From NCBI GenBank assembly GCA_002104985.1, contig MCGO01000007.1, forward strand, positions 743,207 to 807,206: a stretch of 64,000 nt of DNA, given 5' to 3'. The DNA is from Rhizoclosmatium globosum (lineage: Eukaryota > Chytridiomycota > Chytridiomycetes > Chytridiales > Chytriomycetaceae). Under the pieces are notes generated by a model. It saw only the letters and a list, made by a program, of their open reading frames with translations. It had not been told where the DNA came from and searched no databases. Each line of letters opens with the position of its first letter. Positions within the stretch are counted from its first letter, which is position 1. Below, piece after piece: positions 33,428-44,557 of the stretch. Both the position numbers and the translations under genes were made by a program.

Positions 33428-34258
33428 TTATTTATGAGTTTGAAGCTCATTGCGAAAACGAACAAGACGGACTTTCAAAAAAACCAAAGAAAGAGAAACA
33501 ACAAACATCATTAAATCAACAGCAACCAACGATAGTGCATAGTTTTCGACCGTTCCATTCATCACTGTCATAAGCGAGTATCCAGCAGACGCGCACATTG
33601 TCAAGAATGCACAAAATATCGCACAGAGACCATATCTGGCAATTATTCCAAACATGTCGACTGCTTGCACATCATAGGTTCCCTGGAGAATCGCCACTTC
33701 TTCGGTTTTCTTAAACGTGTACATCAGGAAGGAATATCCATAGAAGGCGTCAACAGTAAAAATAAGAGCTCCCAAAACGCTTACAGCTATTTGATATATG
33801 TTGTTTTCAATGTATATTGTGCAGGGTGGTATTACGCATATTATGCATGCTAAGCTGATGACTCCTTTTAGGAAAATGAGGACTGCTGGGCTGTATGTTA
33901 TTGAAAAGACACTGTAACATCGAGTCCAGCTGTATTTATCTGCGCTTAGTTTGCTACATTGTTCGATTTTTGTTACCTATGGGTAAGAAAGAATATTTGA
34001 GATCCGGCGAGAAATATACTACTGACTTGTTGTGCTGTCCGCGCTTCTATGCGTGTGATGCTAAGAATCCAGTTTGGGTGCGAGCCATCCAATCAATAAA
34101 TTATTCTTTAGTGTGAACAAGTGGCTCCAGGTTTTGGAGGTCGTTGCGAGAAAAATGAGAAATCCAATTAGTGTTGTCGCGGATAGAAATGCCACGCAGC
34201 CAATAAACGCAGCGGTATGAAGCGAGGCTTCACGATTGTTACGTAGTGCGGCTTCCAT
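33428..34258 (-). pseudogene. Seven-TM family 1 gene with a frameshift
   Basis: Start at 34258 (MEAALRNNREASLHTAAFIG). The TM2 signature KNNLLIG is followed by a frame break near 34070-34085, at CCCAAAC. In the shifted frame, sequence matching TM3 (VSSIFLAGSQIFFL) continues, then a GTAACA...ACAG intron restores SWTRCYSVF and the rest to the stop at 33428, including FGIIARYG. One base lost or gained explains the break. It is either a young pseudogene or a sequence error; the rest of the frame is well kept. Confidence 0.65.
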
Positions 34259-34316
34259 TGTTTTGAAAACAATGGCTATGTCAAAAACTAAATGTGAAAA
34301 ATGAGAGTGAGATTTA

Positions 34317-35176
34317 TTAGGAGAAGCTATTTTGAAGTTCCTGTTTATAACGAATTAATCTCACTTTCATGGATGCGAGTGAAACAACTGTGAAGAAAAG
34401 GAACAGGTCTTGAAGAATTTGTAAGATGGTATACATGCCGATGTCGTTCACACGTGTTGATAAAATCCCCATCAAGATGACGGCACAAATCAGGGAGGAG
34501 AATGCAGATAGAGTTGTGGCGATTCCAAATCGAGCAATGATTCCAAATAAAAGGACTGTGTCGGATTCGAGTCCATTAACTTCAACGGATTCAACTAGGG
34601 GAATGTTTAGTCTAAGAGTCATAGAACCGATACAAATGGTTACATACCAGTGCGATTGAGAAGGTAGGAAAAGTAAGTGAAACCAAATATCAAGTCCGAA
34701 ACAAAAGTGCACACTCCAGCAGCGGTTACAGCCGTATTAATATAATCGCTTTCATAGGTGAAAATCAAGGTTACAATCGGAGCACAAGACATTAAGCTAG
34801 CAATAACAATAAAAACACGAAAACAATTGTACACAAGTTTAGTAGCCGTTTTCGCCAAGATCTCGGAAGCCCGACTCCAAGACGCTTGTATGTAGCAAAA
34901 GAAGAGGGAGTTTGCAAAAAAAGACTGGATGACATATGTCGCTTTATCCAGTGTCCAAATGTAGCCTGCGTGACCGCCAAGGTAACCAGTTACTGATATC
35001 TGAAGGAATACTAGCAGTAGATTTTTGTATGAAAACGCGTGGTGTCGTGATTTTGAAGTCTTGAGCAACATCACGCAAAAAGCGATGGTGCCGATGAAAG
35101 ATATGCTGGAAAGGAAGCCAATCGTACCAACTGCTATCTTCTTGTAGAAATCATCTGCTTGAAGGATGTTATCCAT
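34317..35176 (-). CDS. Seven-TM receptor-like protein, family 1, intact
   Basis: Two exons, 35176-34648 and 34594-34317, 268 residues. The GTATGT...CCCTAG intron contains GACTAAAC and joins RTG to the conserved RTVESVEVNGLESD motif. It carries all family-1 signatures: KNLLLVFLQI, GYLGGHAGYIW, SWSR, and FGIIARFG. GPCR-like; ligand unknown. Confidence 0.75.
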
Positions 35177-35263
35177 GTCTTGATCGATGCTCTTGCGAAA
35201 GTTTTGACAATGGACTTTGTATTTCGTTTGGATGAGACAATGACAGACAATGGCATAATCCTT

Positions 35264-36138
35264 TTATTTTCGCTCCAAAAACATAAAGCGGAGCTGTATT
35301 AGCCGAATTTTCATGAGCACAAGAGAAACTAATGCCGCGAAAATGCATAAATCGACTAAAACCAAGAAGACAATATACAAATCAACCCTACTTGTAACAA
35401 TCGTCACTGCACTTAGGCCAGACTGGAAACCAAGAGCACAAAGTGACCAGAGAGACGCTGCAATTCCAAATCGACCCACAATTCCAAAGATGACAACTGC
35501 TTTTGAGTCCATTCCTTTGATTTCTACTGTTTCAATTGTCCGGAAAAAGATGTACTTGATGAACGCGCATGTGAGAATAATGTCACAGATGATGATGAGG
35601 AGCCCGCTTATCAAATTTAGAAACGGAAAAACGTCATTAAAGCTTGATCTGACAAATTGCACAAGACGGAATATGAGCTGGCCAATACAGGTGATGGTTG
35701 ACAAAAGTAATAACGCATAAAGTACCCGATGCGTGATTGGATGAAGTGTCGTTGTAATTACTTGATATGAACGATAATATGCTGCCATATATACAAAATC
35801 TTGCACCACAAGAGTTAGTTGCATCAATTGTGGGTGATATTGTTTTGTTTAAGATACCTCTGTCAGCGCCAGCATTACCCCCGTGATAACGACAAACAAA
35901 TTGAATTATTGTTATAATATATGTAAAGTGCATGGAAAATTAGATAGCAGGACGTGCTCAACGCGTATGACAACAGCAAAAGATTCTTGGGAGTCATGCC
36001 TTTACTTTTCCCGCCCGAGTTCCTTCGAATATAATGTAACAATAACGGCCATAGTAGAAGCGATATCGCTCCAAATGCTCCGATTAAACCAGAAGCGAAA
36101 GACTTGAGAAGTGGATCTTTGTCGATTCGTGCGTCCAT
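35264..36138 (-). CDS. Seven-TM receptor-like protein, family 1, exon 1 border unclear
   Basis: The N-terminal exon starts at 36138 (MDARIDKDPLLKSFASGLIG, then KNLLLLSYAL). The C-terminal exon (from about 35830 to 35264) holds DFVYMAAYYRSYQVI, RTIETVEIKGMDSKAVVIFG and GRFGIAASLW. Between them (35880-35830) the frame is not continuous. A GTATCT...GCAAG intron is likely, but the TM2-TM3 segment needs either another small intron or a one-base correction. It may be intact or damaged. Confidence 0.6.
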
Positions 36139-36294
36139 TGTTTACGAAGCTAACAATGGCCCATATCGGGACTGCATTATCATAAAATTAGATTTATGAA
36201 TAATTAGGAAGAAGAAGAAGAAAGAAACGAGGAAGGGCCAACGTAAAACGTCCACCCTTAAATTTTCACGTTTGACAACTCACTCTCAATAATA

Positions 36295-38528
36295 ATGGCG
36301 AGCAAGGGATCCGTGTTCAAGAACGCAACGCTGAAAGAAGGACTGAAGGAGGTTCTTCCAACAGAGGGTGGACGAGATGTGAGCTACGCCATCGCCGTTG
36401 ACGGAACTGGAGCAGTTACATTTGGCAGTTCGACAGGCAGCACAGGCACCGTCGGCACTGGCGAAACCCGCAACATTGGTTCACCAATCACTGCAATTTC
36501 CGCATCGCCAACCAAGGGCACCGCGCATTCGGTTCTTGGTACTTTGGATGGGTTTGTGCACTTTGGGGCGGCGCGCATTCTGATTGGCGGAGGCGGCGGC
36601 GTTCCTCAATTGCCGCCAGCAAATCTTTCTTTGGCGCAGCGGCCGCGGCGGGCGAACAAATTTGCGTTGTTGATCTGGCGCGCGCAAAGACCGTCGCGAA
36701 TTGGTCGGCGGCGGCTGGTGTTTCGGGGCTTTCGTGGAGCTCGTGCGGAAGTAGTTTGGCGGCGATTTCAAAGGATGCGCTGGTCAGAGTCTGGGATCCG
36801 GTACGTGCAAAGTGGTGGTTGGTTGAGCGTTGTTTGTATATTGGCCAACCCCTTAAAACTAGCGTACATCTCTCATTCCCGTCGCTACTTCGGGTTACTT
36901 CCACATCAGCAACAAACCATCGTCTGTTCTCTGGCTTAGCGGAGGCCTTGACTCCCTCCTATTGACAACAGGGACATCGAAAGGACGGGATCGCGAATGT
37001 GCACTTTGGGATGTTCGATCTCTGCGGACCCTCTCTTTGTTCAGAAAGTCGATTCGGCCGGAGGAACTTTGATGCCATTGTTTGACGAAGATTCCAAGCT
37101 CCTGTTCTTGGCTGGACGGTAAGAATGCAGTGCTCCACTCACATCCATTCTAAATCTCTTTTGACTTAGTGGCGAAAGTACAATTCGCACCTACGAAGTC
37201 ACGTCATCGGCGATTACACAAACTCCAACTGCTTTTATGACCTCGCGTCCGATTCTTGCGGCAACACTGGCACCTAAGCCTCTCTTGGATGTGATGGACT
37301 GCGAAGTTGCACGATTAATGATTGTTGGAAGCGGTTCAAATGGATCCAACGTGGTTTTCCCTGTCAAAGTCAACGTTGAGCGAAAAGACAAATCCGAGTT
37401 TCAGACTGATTTATTCCCTGATACCACCGAGTTGAATGCATCTCTCAGCGCGACGCAATGGCTCTCCGGAATCAATGGAAATATTGTGAAAGTTTCGTTG
37501 GATCCCACAAAGCCCGTCACCCGTACCGTAGTTCAAAGTGTCGTTGTCGATGTTCCGAAACAGGCACCCCTCCGCCTCTGACTGCTGTCACTGCTTTGAA
37601 TGGAAGATCGACGCCTGTGAGTCGAAGTGGTACACCAGTCGGGTTCCGATCAAGTACTCCCAATAGAATGGCTCCTCCCACACTTCTGAGTACCACTGCA
37701 TACCAAAATGGCGATGCATCAAGTCCAGTCAGTCCATACCACCCAATAGTCCACTCAACAGACCGCTCTCTCCGAAATCCCTGCCAAGCCAGAACACTTG
37801 CGAATGGTTTCTCCTCCACCTGCAATAGCTCCAGCCATAGCCACTATCGATTACGAGCAACTCGAAAAGACGTTTTCCAAAGTATTTGATGAACGGGTCA
37901 AGGAGCTCGAAAAGGCGCAAGAGGATCGAATGAGCTTGTTGGTTGGGGTTCTCGAAAAGCTGGTTGGGCGCGTGGAAGTACTTGAGGGAAAAGTTGGGGG
38001 TGTTCTTGGCGCGCAGAGTGAGGCACTTGTGCGTGGAGGTGTGCTTGATGAGAAGGTTGGAGCGGTCTTGACGCGGATTAGTAAAATCGAGGAACAAGTG
38101 AATTGGGTACCTGCGCTTGTTGAGACAGGGATTGAGAAGGTTCTGGGACGTGTTGGGGAGCTGGATGCAAAGGAAGTGATTTGGAGAAGCGATTGAGGGA
38201 GATGGAGGTGTCTGTTGTTGAGAAGATCAAGAGCGAATTAGAGGTTGTGAGCGCGAAAGTGACTGCGGATGTTGGGGTTCTCGTGAGTGATGCGGTTGAG
38301 AATGTGGCTGAGAGGGAGAAGGAGAAAGAGAAGGAGGCTAAGCGGAGTAGCTTGAGGATAGCCGCGATTCCAAATATGGGGATTTCGACTCAATTGAGCA
38401 AGTTGAAAGAGATGGCGTTGGCGAGTGGTGGTGGTTTGCGATCGGCGAGTCCAGGGAACGTCAGTTCGGAGGAAGATGGTGTTCTTTCAGAGGAAGTAGG
38501 CGAACAGGTTGTCAAGCATGAGGCATAA
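36295..38528 (+). pseudogene. Coronin-like protein, reading frame broken
   Basis: WD-propeller parts match coronins. DALVRVWDP at 36.8 kb is followed by a GTACGT...ACTAG intron (36801-36862). TTGTSKGRDRECALWDVRSL follows, then after a 51 bp intron (37119-37169) the coronin signature GESTIRTYEV, and later DLFPDTTELNASLSATQWL. A unique linker, a coiled coil and the motif IPNMGISTQLSKL complete the C-terminus. Coronins bind actin/Arp2/3, so a cortical actin role is likely if expressed. The frame shifts near 37026, 37570, 37745, 37795 and 38178; a shift near 36560 could instead be a 68 bp intron (GTTTGT...CGCCAG). The propeller's N-terminal part is shorter than usual. It is either a decaying gene or error-prone sequence. 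Confidence 0.65.
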
Positions 38529-39610
38529 TTTATAGATAGAATAAAGAAGAAAGTGAAGAGAAATTTCATCTTTGGCCTGAAAGACGGTGCCAGTACTGAA
38601 ACAAGCCGCCTAACGCTGCAGCGGGGTTAGGACAGTTCGGCGCTTGCAGAGATAGTTGAGTCGGCGACAAAAGTTGATGTTCGAAGTGCAGCATTACGGC
38701 TGATATCAATAGCCTTTAGCGAAGATATCCTGTTTAAGCTGTTGTACAGCAGCTCACTTTTACAAATTGCCCAAATCGAAGAACTTGGAGATGCCATGGA
38801 TAACAGTCTGGTTCAATCGGAGTTAGAACATGTTGCTGAATTTCAACACCAGTCACCCAACCAGCCAGTCCAGTCTCGAACGCTTCGGTCAAATACGTCT
38901 CGAAAGTCGAAACTCCAAAGTCTACGCTGCTGCTTCTGCTAAGTCCAAGAAGCTACTCCGGATGAAGTTACTAAACGTCTCTGCGCTCTCTGCAACTGGC
39001 GGTAACAAGCTTGTTGTTGATGTATTCTCGCTGTTGCCTCCGCACTAATAGACACCCTTGAAGCCATTGCTCTATCATTCATGAAGTCCCCGTTTAAAAC
39101 CATTCAGTCTGCAATCACCAACCATCCACAGCTTTTCTCACCACAACACTGACCAACAACTCATTTAAAATTTAGGCAATTTCAATTATCCCTGTTCCAA
39201 TCGCACCAAACCAACTGAAGCATCAACTCTTATGTCTCCACTCTTTCGAATGACCCATACCTGATGGAGAACAACGACGTCGAGTTCCACAAGACATGTC
39301 TTTAGCAAAAGTGACCAAGGCTGTGAACGATTTCGATAGCAATCCGCATTCCTAGCAGTTGTTTCAGTTCAATGGAGGTTATAGCTTTGGGCAGGTCCCA
39401 ACCCTTGTTGTACAGAAGGAGAATGCATATTGGAATAAAAGAATGCATATTAATTAACAACGTCCGAGGCAATCTTGAAGAGATAACAAAGGACGCCCCA
39501 ATTTCAATGAAAAAATCCCTCCCTGAATCACACGAGTCACAACGGGTTTTTCCTTTCACGATCGCTTCTCTTGTCAATCCGCTTACCTTGTCAATCCTGA
39601 AACATTGAAC
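38529..39610. other. Non-coding or decayed sequence
   Basis: A plus-strand segment (about 38650-38900; for example KVDVRSAALRLISIAFSEDI) looks like a fragment of an ARM/HEAT-type helical protein, interrupted by stops. It may be a remnant. The rest (39050-39600) shows no supported gene. Confidence 0.35.
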
Positions 39611-41979
39611 ATGGGTGGAGTATCTTCAAAGCAAAGTGAGCATCCTTTGTGTGCTTCGTTGTTTGGGCTCAATCTCAGATTCGTTGCCAGAGCCAAATAA
39701 GGCCTCGGATTGTGCCAATTCTTTGTTGTTTGCTTCTTCCGTAAGCAACTCGATCACTGCCTTGACTCAACCTGGTAGGTGTGGAACCAGGGATTGAATT
39801 GTGTTCACAACCAATTTGGTTTTGATTGATTTGACCCTTAACTAACGATTATTGCTTTCCAGAAACAACCCAAGATTCAAGTACACACCAAGCTCTTCTC
39901 TATCAAGAGACAGTGGAAATTTGTAACACTCATGTCCAAGCCGAAATGCAATCTGCGAACTTCGTTGTTGGAAAGGTTGAGGAAACAGTATCTGACACTA
40001 ATATGGAAAAAGCCAATATGGTATGTCGCTCTAATGGAATATTGCTCTCATGTGTTCACAAAAACTAACATTACAATGGAAAATGCAGTTGGATCCCAAC
40101 CACTTCTCCATTAAGGGTGTGTCTATCAAGTACTTTTGTTCTCTTGTGGATCTTTGGGGAGGTCGCTCAACACTTGAAGGCATGACCACTCAAGACGTCT
40201 GCACCAAATTTGTCAAGACACAAACAGAAGCCTCCAAATTATCGTGGTGTGCTGATTTGTATTTGTCAAATGATCCCAACCTTGAGAGCCAAGTTCATGA
40301 TGCCAACTACTTCATTTCTCATGCTTGGAAGTACAAGTTCTTGGATGTTGTTGATGCCTTGGCCCAATTTGTGGACTCAAATAAGCTTGATCCAGAGTTG
40401 ACCATAGTTTGGTTTGACTTATTGTCAAACTCGCAACATAATACTGGTACAAAAGACTTTACTTGGTGGACCACTGTTTTCCGTAATGCAATCCAGAAAA
40501 TAGGGAGTGTTGTTTTAATTATGCAGCCATGGGTTGACCCTATTCCATTGACCCGAGCTTGGTGTGTTTATGAAATCTATGTGGCAAATGTGGCAGAAAG
40601 CAATTTCTACGTTGCTATGCCTCCAAGTGAAACACAAATATTCATGGACTCTCTCAAAACCCAAACAACTGCCTACTTTTCTTTACTCGCAAACTTGAAA
40701 AGCAGAAACTGCATGGCTGGTAATCTTTCTGACCAAGAAGCTATTTTTGATGTAATTCAAAGAACCATTGGGTTTTCAAGCTTAGACAGGACAGTGTTAG
40801 AAACTTTGGTAGGGTGGGTTATTGGTACTCTCCAAGGCCAAATTACATCATCAATGAAATCACAAAACATTCTTGACAAAATTGAATGGATGGTTGTGTT
40901 GGCTGGATTCTACCAGATATTAAGCAATTATGAGAAGGCAGAACCTATGCTTATTGAGTGCCTTGAAACAAAGAAAAGAGTTCTTGGACAAGACCATCCC
41001 GATACATTGTCATCACTGAACAATTTGGCTCTTTTGTATAAGTCACAAGGCAAATACGAGCAAGCAGAACCTATGTACATTGAGTGCCTTGAAACAAGTA
41101 AACGAGTTCTTGGACAAGAACATCCTGATATATTGTCATCACTGAGCAATTTGGCTGGATTGTACGAATCACAGGGCAAATATGCGCAGACAGAACCCAT
41201 GTACATTGAGTGCCTTGAAAAAAGTAAAACAGTTCTTGGACCTGACCATCCTTTTACATTGTCAATCATGAACAATGTGGCTGGTTTATACCAATTACAG
41301 GGCAAATATGTGCAGGCAGAACCCATGTACATTGAGTGCCTTGAAACAAGTAAAAGAGTTCTTGGACAAGACCATCCTGAAACATTGTTAACTCTGAACA
41401 ATGTGGCTCTTTTTTATACTTTACATGGCAAACACGAGCAAGCAGAACCTATGTCTATTGAGTGCCTTGAAACAAGTAAAAGAGTTCTTGGACCAGACCA
41501 TCCCAATACATTGTCATCAATGAGCAATTTGGACTAGATTGTACCACTCACAGGGCAAATATGTGCAGGCAGAACCCATGTACATTGAGTGCCTTGAAAC
41601 AAAGAAAAGAGTTCTTGGGCCAGACAATCCTGATACATTGTCATCACTGAACAATTTGGCTCTTATGTATGTGTCACAAGGAAAATACGAGCAGGCAGAA
41701 CCTATGTCTATTGAGTGCCTTGAAACAAGGAAAAGAGTTCTTGGACCAGACCATCCTGATACATTGTTATCAATGAACAATTTGGCTAGATTGTACCAAG
41801 CACAGGACAAATATGAGCAGGCAGAAGCTATGTACATTGAGTGCATTGCAAGAAGTCAAAAAGTTCTTGGGCCAGACCATCCTGATACATTGTTATATCT
41901 GAACAATTTGGTTTTTTTTTACGAAGTACAGGGCATACTTGAGCAATTTTTTGAAGGTGGCTTTATTGATAAAGTTTAG
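39611..41979 (+). pseudogene. TIR-like domain plus kinesin-light-chain-type TPR protein, frameshifted
   Basis: Exons 39611-39635, 39679-39774, 39863-40020 and 40089 onward join in frame. The product starts MGGVSSKQ, a good N-myristoylation signal. A domain follows with YFISHAWKYKFLDVVDAL, IVWFDLLSNSQHN and LIMQPWVDPIPLTRAWCVYEIYVA. This is the layout of TIR-like domains that I recall preceding KLC-type TPRs in protists and algae (from memory). From about 40930 come 42-residue TPR units (AEPMYIECLETSKRVLGQDHP...LSSLNNLALLY). In the unit at 41530 an extra A (TTGGACTAG instead of TTGGCTAG) creates a TAG at 41535-41537. The repeats continue in another frame to 41979. As written the product is 575 residues, lacking the last ~3 TPRs. 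Confidence 0.72.
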
Positions 41980-42066
41980 TCATGTATACAAAAACATTAT
42001 GAATGTGATGATTTGTAACCTGTCCCAACAGATTGTGCTGTGCTCAAGAGCTGACTGATCCCTCCC

Positions 42067-42076
42067 TTAGGGTTAG
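42067..42076 (+). repeat. Interstitial telomere tract before the retroelement
   Basis: TTAGGGTTAG sits 36 bases before the first ATG of the reverse transcriptase frame and marks the 5' edge of the element. Confidence 0.65.
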
Positions 42077-44545
42077 TATTAGAAACCCCAGAACTTCTCT
42101 TTATTTCTGCGTATGACCAAGAATGCGAGGGCAAGGCAGACAAAGTCAGGCTGTAAGTTAGATCCTGATACTATTGACACACATGCACAGCACTTTGTCT
42201 CTACTTTTGGTGGACAACCTACTGGTCAAGTTATTCCCAGAGGACAACCTGCGCGACTGTTCAACTTCAAAAGTACTGCCCAGCTGGTTACTGAAGAGTC
42301 TGTGGAAGCAACCATGAAGAGACTGCCACTTGGAAAGGCCTCTGGACCAGACAACATTCCTGCCGAGCTCATCTACTATGGAGGTTCAGCAATGGTAAGA
42401 GTGTTCACCAAATTCTTGACTCTTGTACACAAGACATCTACTATTCCTTCTGAATGGAGGAATGCCACCATTGTCCCAGTATACAAGAACAAGGGCTCTC
42501 CTTCTGACATTGCCATGCACCGCCCGATTGCTCTCACCTGCACTGGACGCCGCCTCTATGAACGTGTCCTGCTGCCAGAACTTGTGCACCTAGCCATAGC
42601 AACGTTAGATGACACTCAAGCTGGTTTCCGCCCCTCCCGTTTCACCTTGGATCAAGTCATGGTATTGCACGAAATCCTGTCTGGTGCCAAGGAAGCTTTT
42701 GCAGTGTTGCTGGACCTGAAGGCTGCATATGATATGGTGGACAGGGACATTCTTTGGAAAGAGCTGGAGACATACTTTGGAGTATCAGCTGCAGCCATTC
42801 AACGTCTTCAGGATCTGTTTGACAAGAATCAGAGTATGCTGGTTGTTGCTGGAAAGATGAGTATTCCCATACCCAATGCTCGTGGTTTACTCCAAGGGTC
42901 TACCCTCTCACCTATCCTCTTCAACTTCTTCATTGATCCTCTCTGCAGAAGACTCAAGGCCATAGAAATGCCCACCATTGCAGTCCATGGAGTGCGTGTG
43001 AATCGGTTGTTGTTCGCAGATGACACTTCTCTGGTGGCATCAAACACAAGAGACATGGCCAAGTTGCTCAAGACCTGCGAAGACTGGAGTAGGGACGTTG
43101 GCATGCAGTTTGCACCTCAGAAATGTGTTGTACTTGGGCCACCAATCAACAGGAGAGACGTTGCCTTGAAGATGTATGGAGTGGATCTGCCTTCAGAGAC
43201 TAGTGCATTGTATCTTGGAGTCCCCTTCAACTCTTCAGGAATCTGCTGGAAAGAGATGGTATTGGCAAGAACTACTAAAGCCAAACAGGTCATTGCTTCT
43301 CTTGCTCCTATTGGATTCAATGCCAGAGGTTGGGCCCCTGCTGCTTCAGCCAGAATCTACAAGGCTTTCATCTGCCCTGTCATGGAGTATGGTCTTGCTC
43401 TCTACGGTCATGGCATGCCAGCCAATCTGTTGACCTACTATGAGAGAGTCCAAACTATGGCACTGCGAACACTGACGTCCACTCCAAGAAACACATCCAA
43501 GGTTGCTCTCATGAAGTTACTCCAAGTGGAACCCATGGCTTATCGTGCAAAGATACTGAACTTGAATTGGGCTGCTCGTCTCAACTCCTCAGGTGATGAA
43601 GGAAACTTGGCTGTTAAAGTTTTTCACTATGCTATTCAGCCTGCTAGAACACCTCACAAGAACTCTCTCCCAAAGCTTGCAATGCAGAACTCACTCTGGA
43701 ACCATCCAGAAATCAACAAGCCCCACCCGCAACTGCAACGTGCACCTCTTGCAGTCCAAGCAACACGACCTCTGCCTCTCCTAGAAAAGCAGAAACTGAA
43801 GAAGCAAGCAATTGTGGACTTGGCTGACGCAAAGCCTGGAGGAGTTGGGGACGCAATTGAAGTTACTATGTCTGATTGAGTCAGGCCCTTTCTACAGCCC
43901 AAATCTGGAATTTCAAGAGAAGACCGGTGGCTTTTACTTCAGTGGACTCTAGGCGCAGTGACTCGTCATGAAGAATGTAAAAAATGTACTGATATGCTTA
44001 CCAGGGCCCATGCTGCTACATGTTCTGGTGCTGACCTGTTGCTCAAGACTCTCCATGAAGACGTTCCACCACCACTCTGCAGGAGACACACTCGTATCGA
44101 TGCTGTTCTGAACAAGTACCGCTCTGTTGCTCCAAGTAAATCCACTGCCTATTCAAGCTGTCTGATTGCCATCAAGCTGATTCTCACCAAGTGCCGAGGA
44201 CTGCGCAGACGCCAAGAGGATGGCTACTGGACCAACCAAGACCAGTCTGACAACGAGGAGCCACCACCAAGACCAGCTGCACCGCCACCGCCAAGATCTG
44301 CTGCTTCCATGATTCGCTCAGCAAGAAGTGCCAGGCTGGCTCAAGAAAGAAACAGACCGCGTGGGAGACCACCAAACCGCCCCAGGGATGTAGGAGGAGA
44401 AGGATGAGTTGCAGGGAGGATGTGTATTGGATATATTAGACAGGATGAGTTGATGTGTGTGTGTAATCATGATTGGAAGTGAAGTTATGGGATATGAATT
44501 ATATTGAATTGGTTGAACATGCGTGAATAAACTGCCATTGATACC
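42077..44545 (+). mobile_element. 5'-truncated non-LTR retrotransposon between TTAGGG tracts
   Basis: The insert holds a reverse transcriptase and a C-terminal Cys/His knuckle, but no endonuclease domain upstream, so the 5' end is truncated. It is flanked by TTAGGGTTAG on the left and GTTAGGGTTAGG on the right, without a poly(A) tail; an AATAAA lies at 44527. This arrangement is that of telomere-repeat-associated LINE elements (SART/TRAS/MoTeR-type behaviour, by analogy). Confidence 0.7.
42113..44407 (+). pseudogene. LINE-type reverse transcriptase with in-frame TGA
   Basis: 588 residues to a TGA at 43877-43879. The same frame then stays open to 44407, with SREDRWLLLQWTLGAVTRHE and a C-x2-C-x8-H-x4-C knuckle (CKKCTDMLTRAHAATC), the usual end of such ORF2 proteins. 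RT motifs are intact: VYKNKGSPSD, LDLKAAYDMVDRD, GLLQGSTLSPILFNFF and the catalytic FADD. The missing N-terminus (endonuclease) and the TGA make it inactive as written. Confidence 0.85.
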
Positions 44546-44557
44546 GTTAGGGTTAGG
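44546..44557 (+). repeat. Interstitial telomere tract
   Basis: GTTAGGGTTAGG joins the 3' end of the retroelement to the first copy of the zinc-ribbon element. The identical 12-mer precedes the second copy at 63266-63277. Confidence 0.7.

Noticed and set aside
39302..39577. Minus-strand 91-residue frame before the TPR gene
   Set aside because: No domain, no splice partner and no clear start context; it overlaps unannotated spacer.
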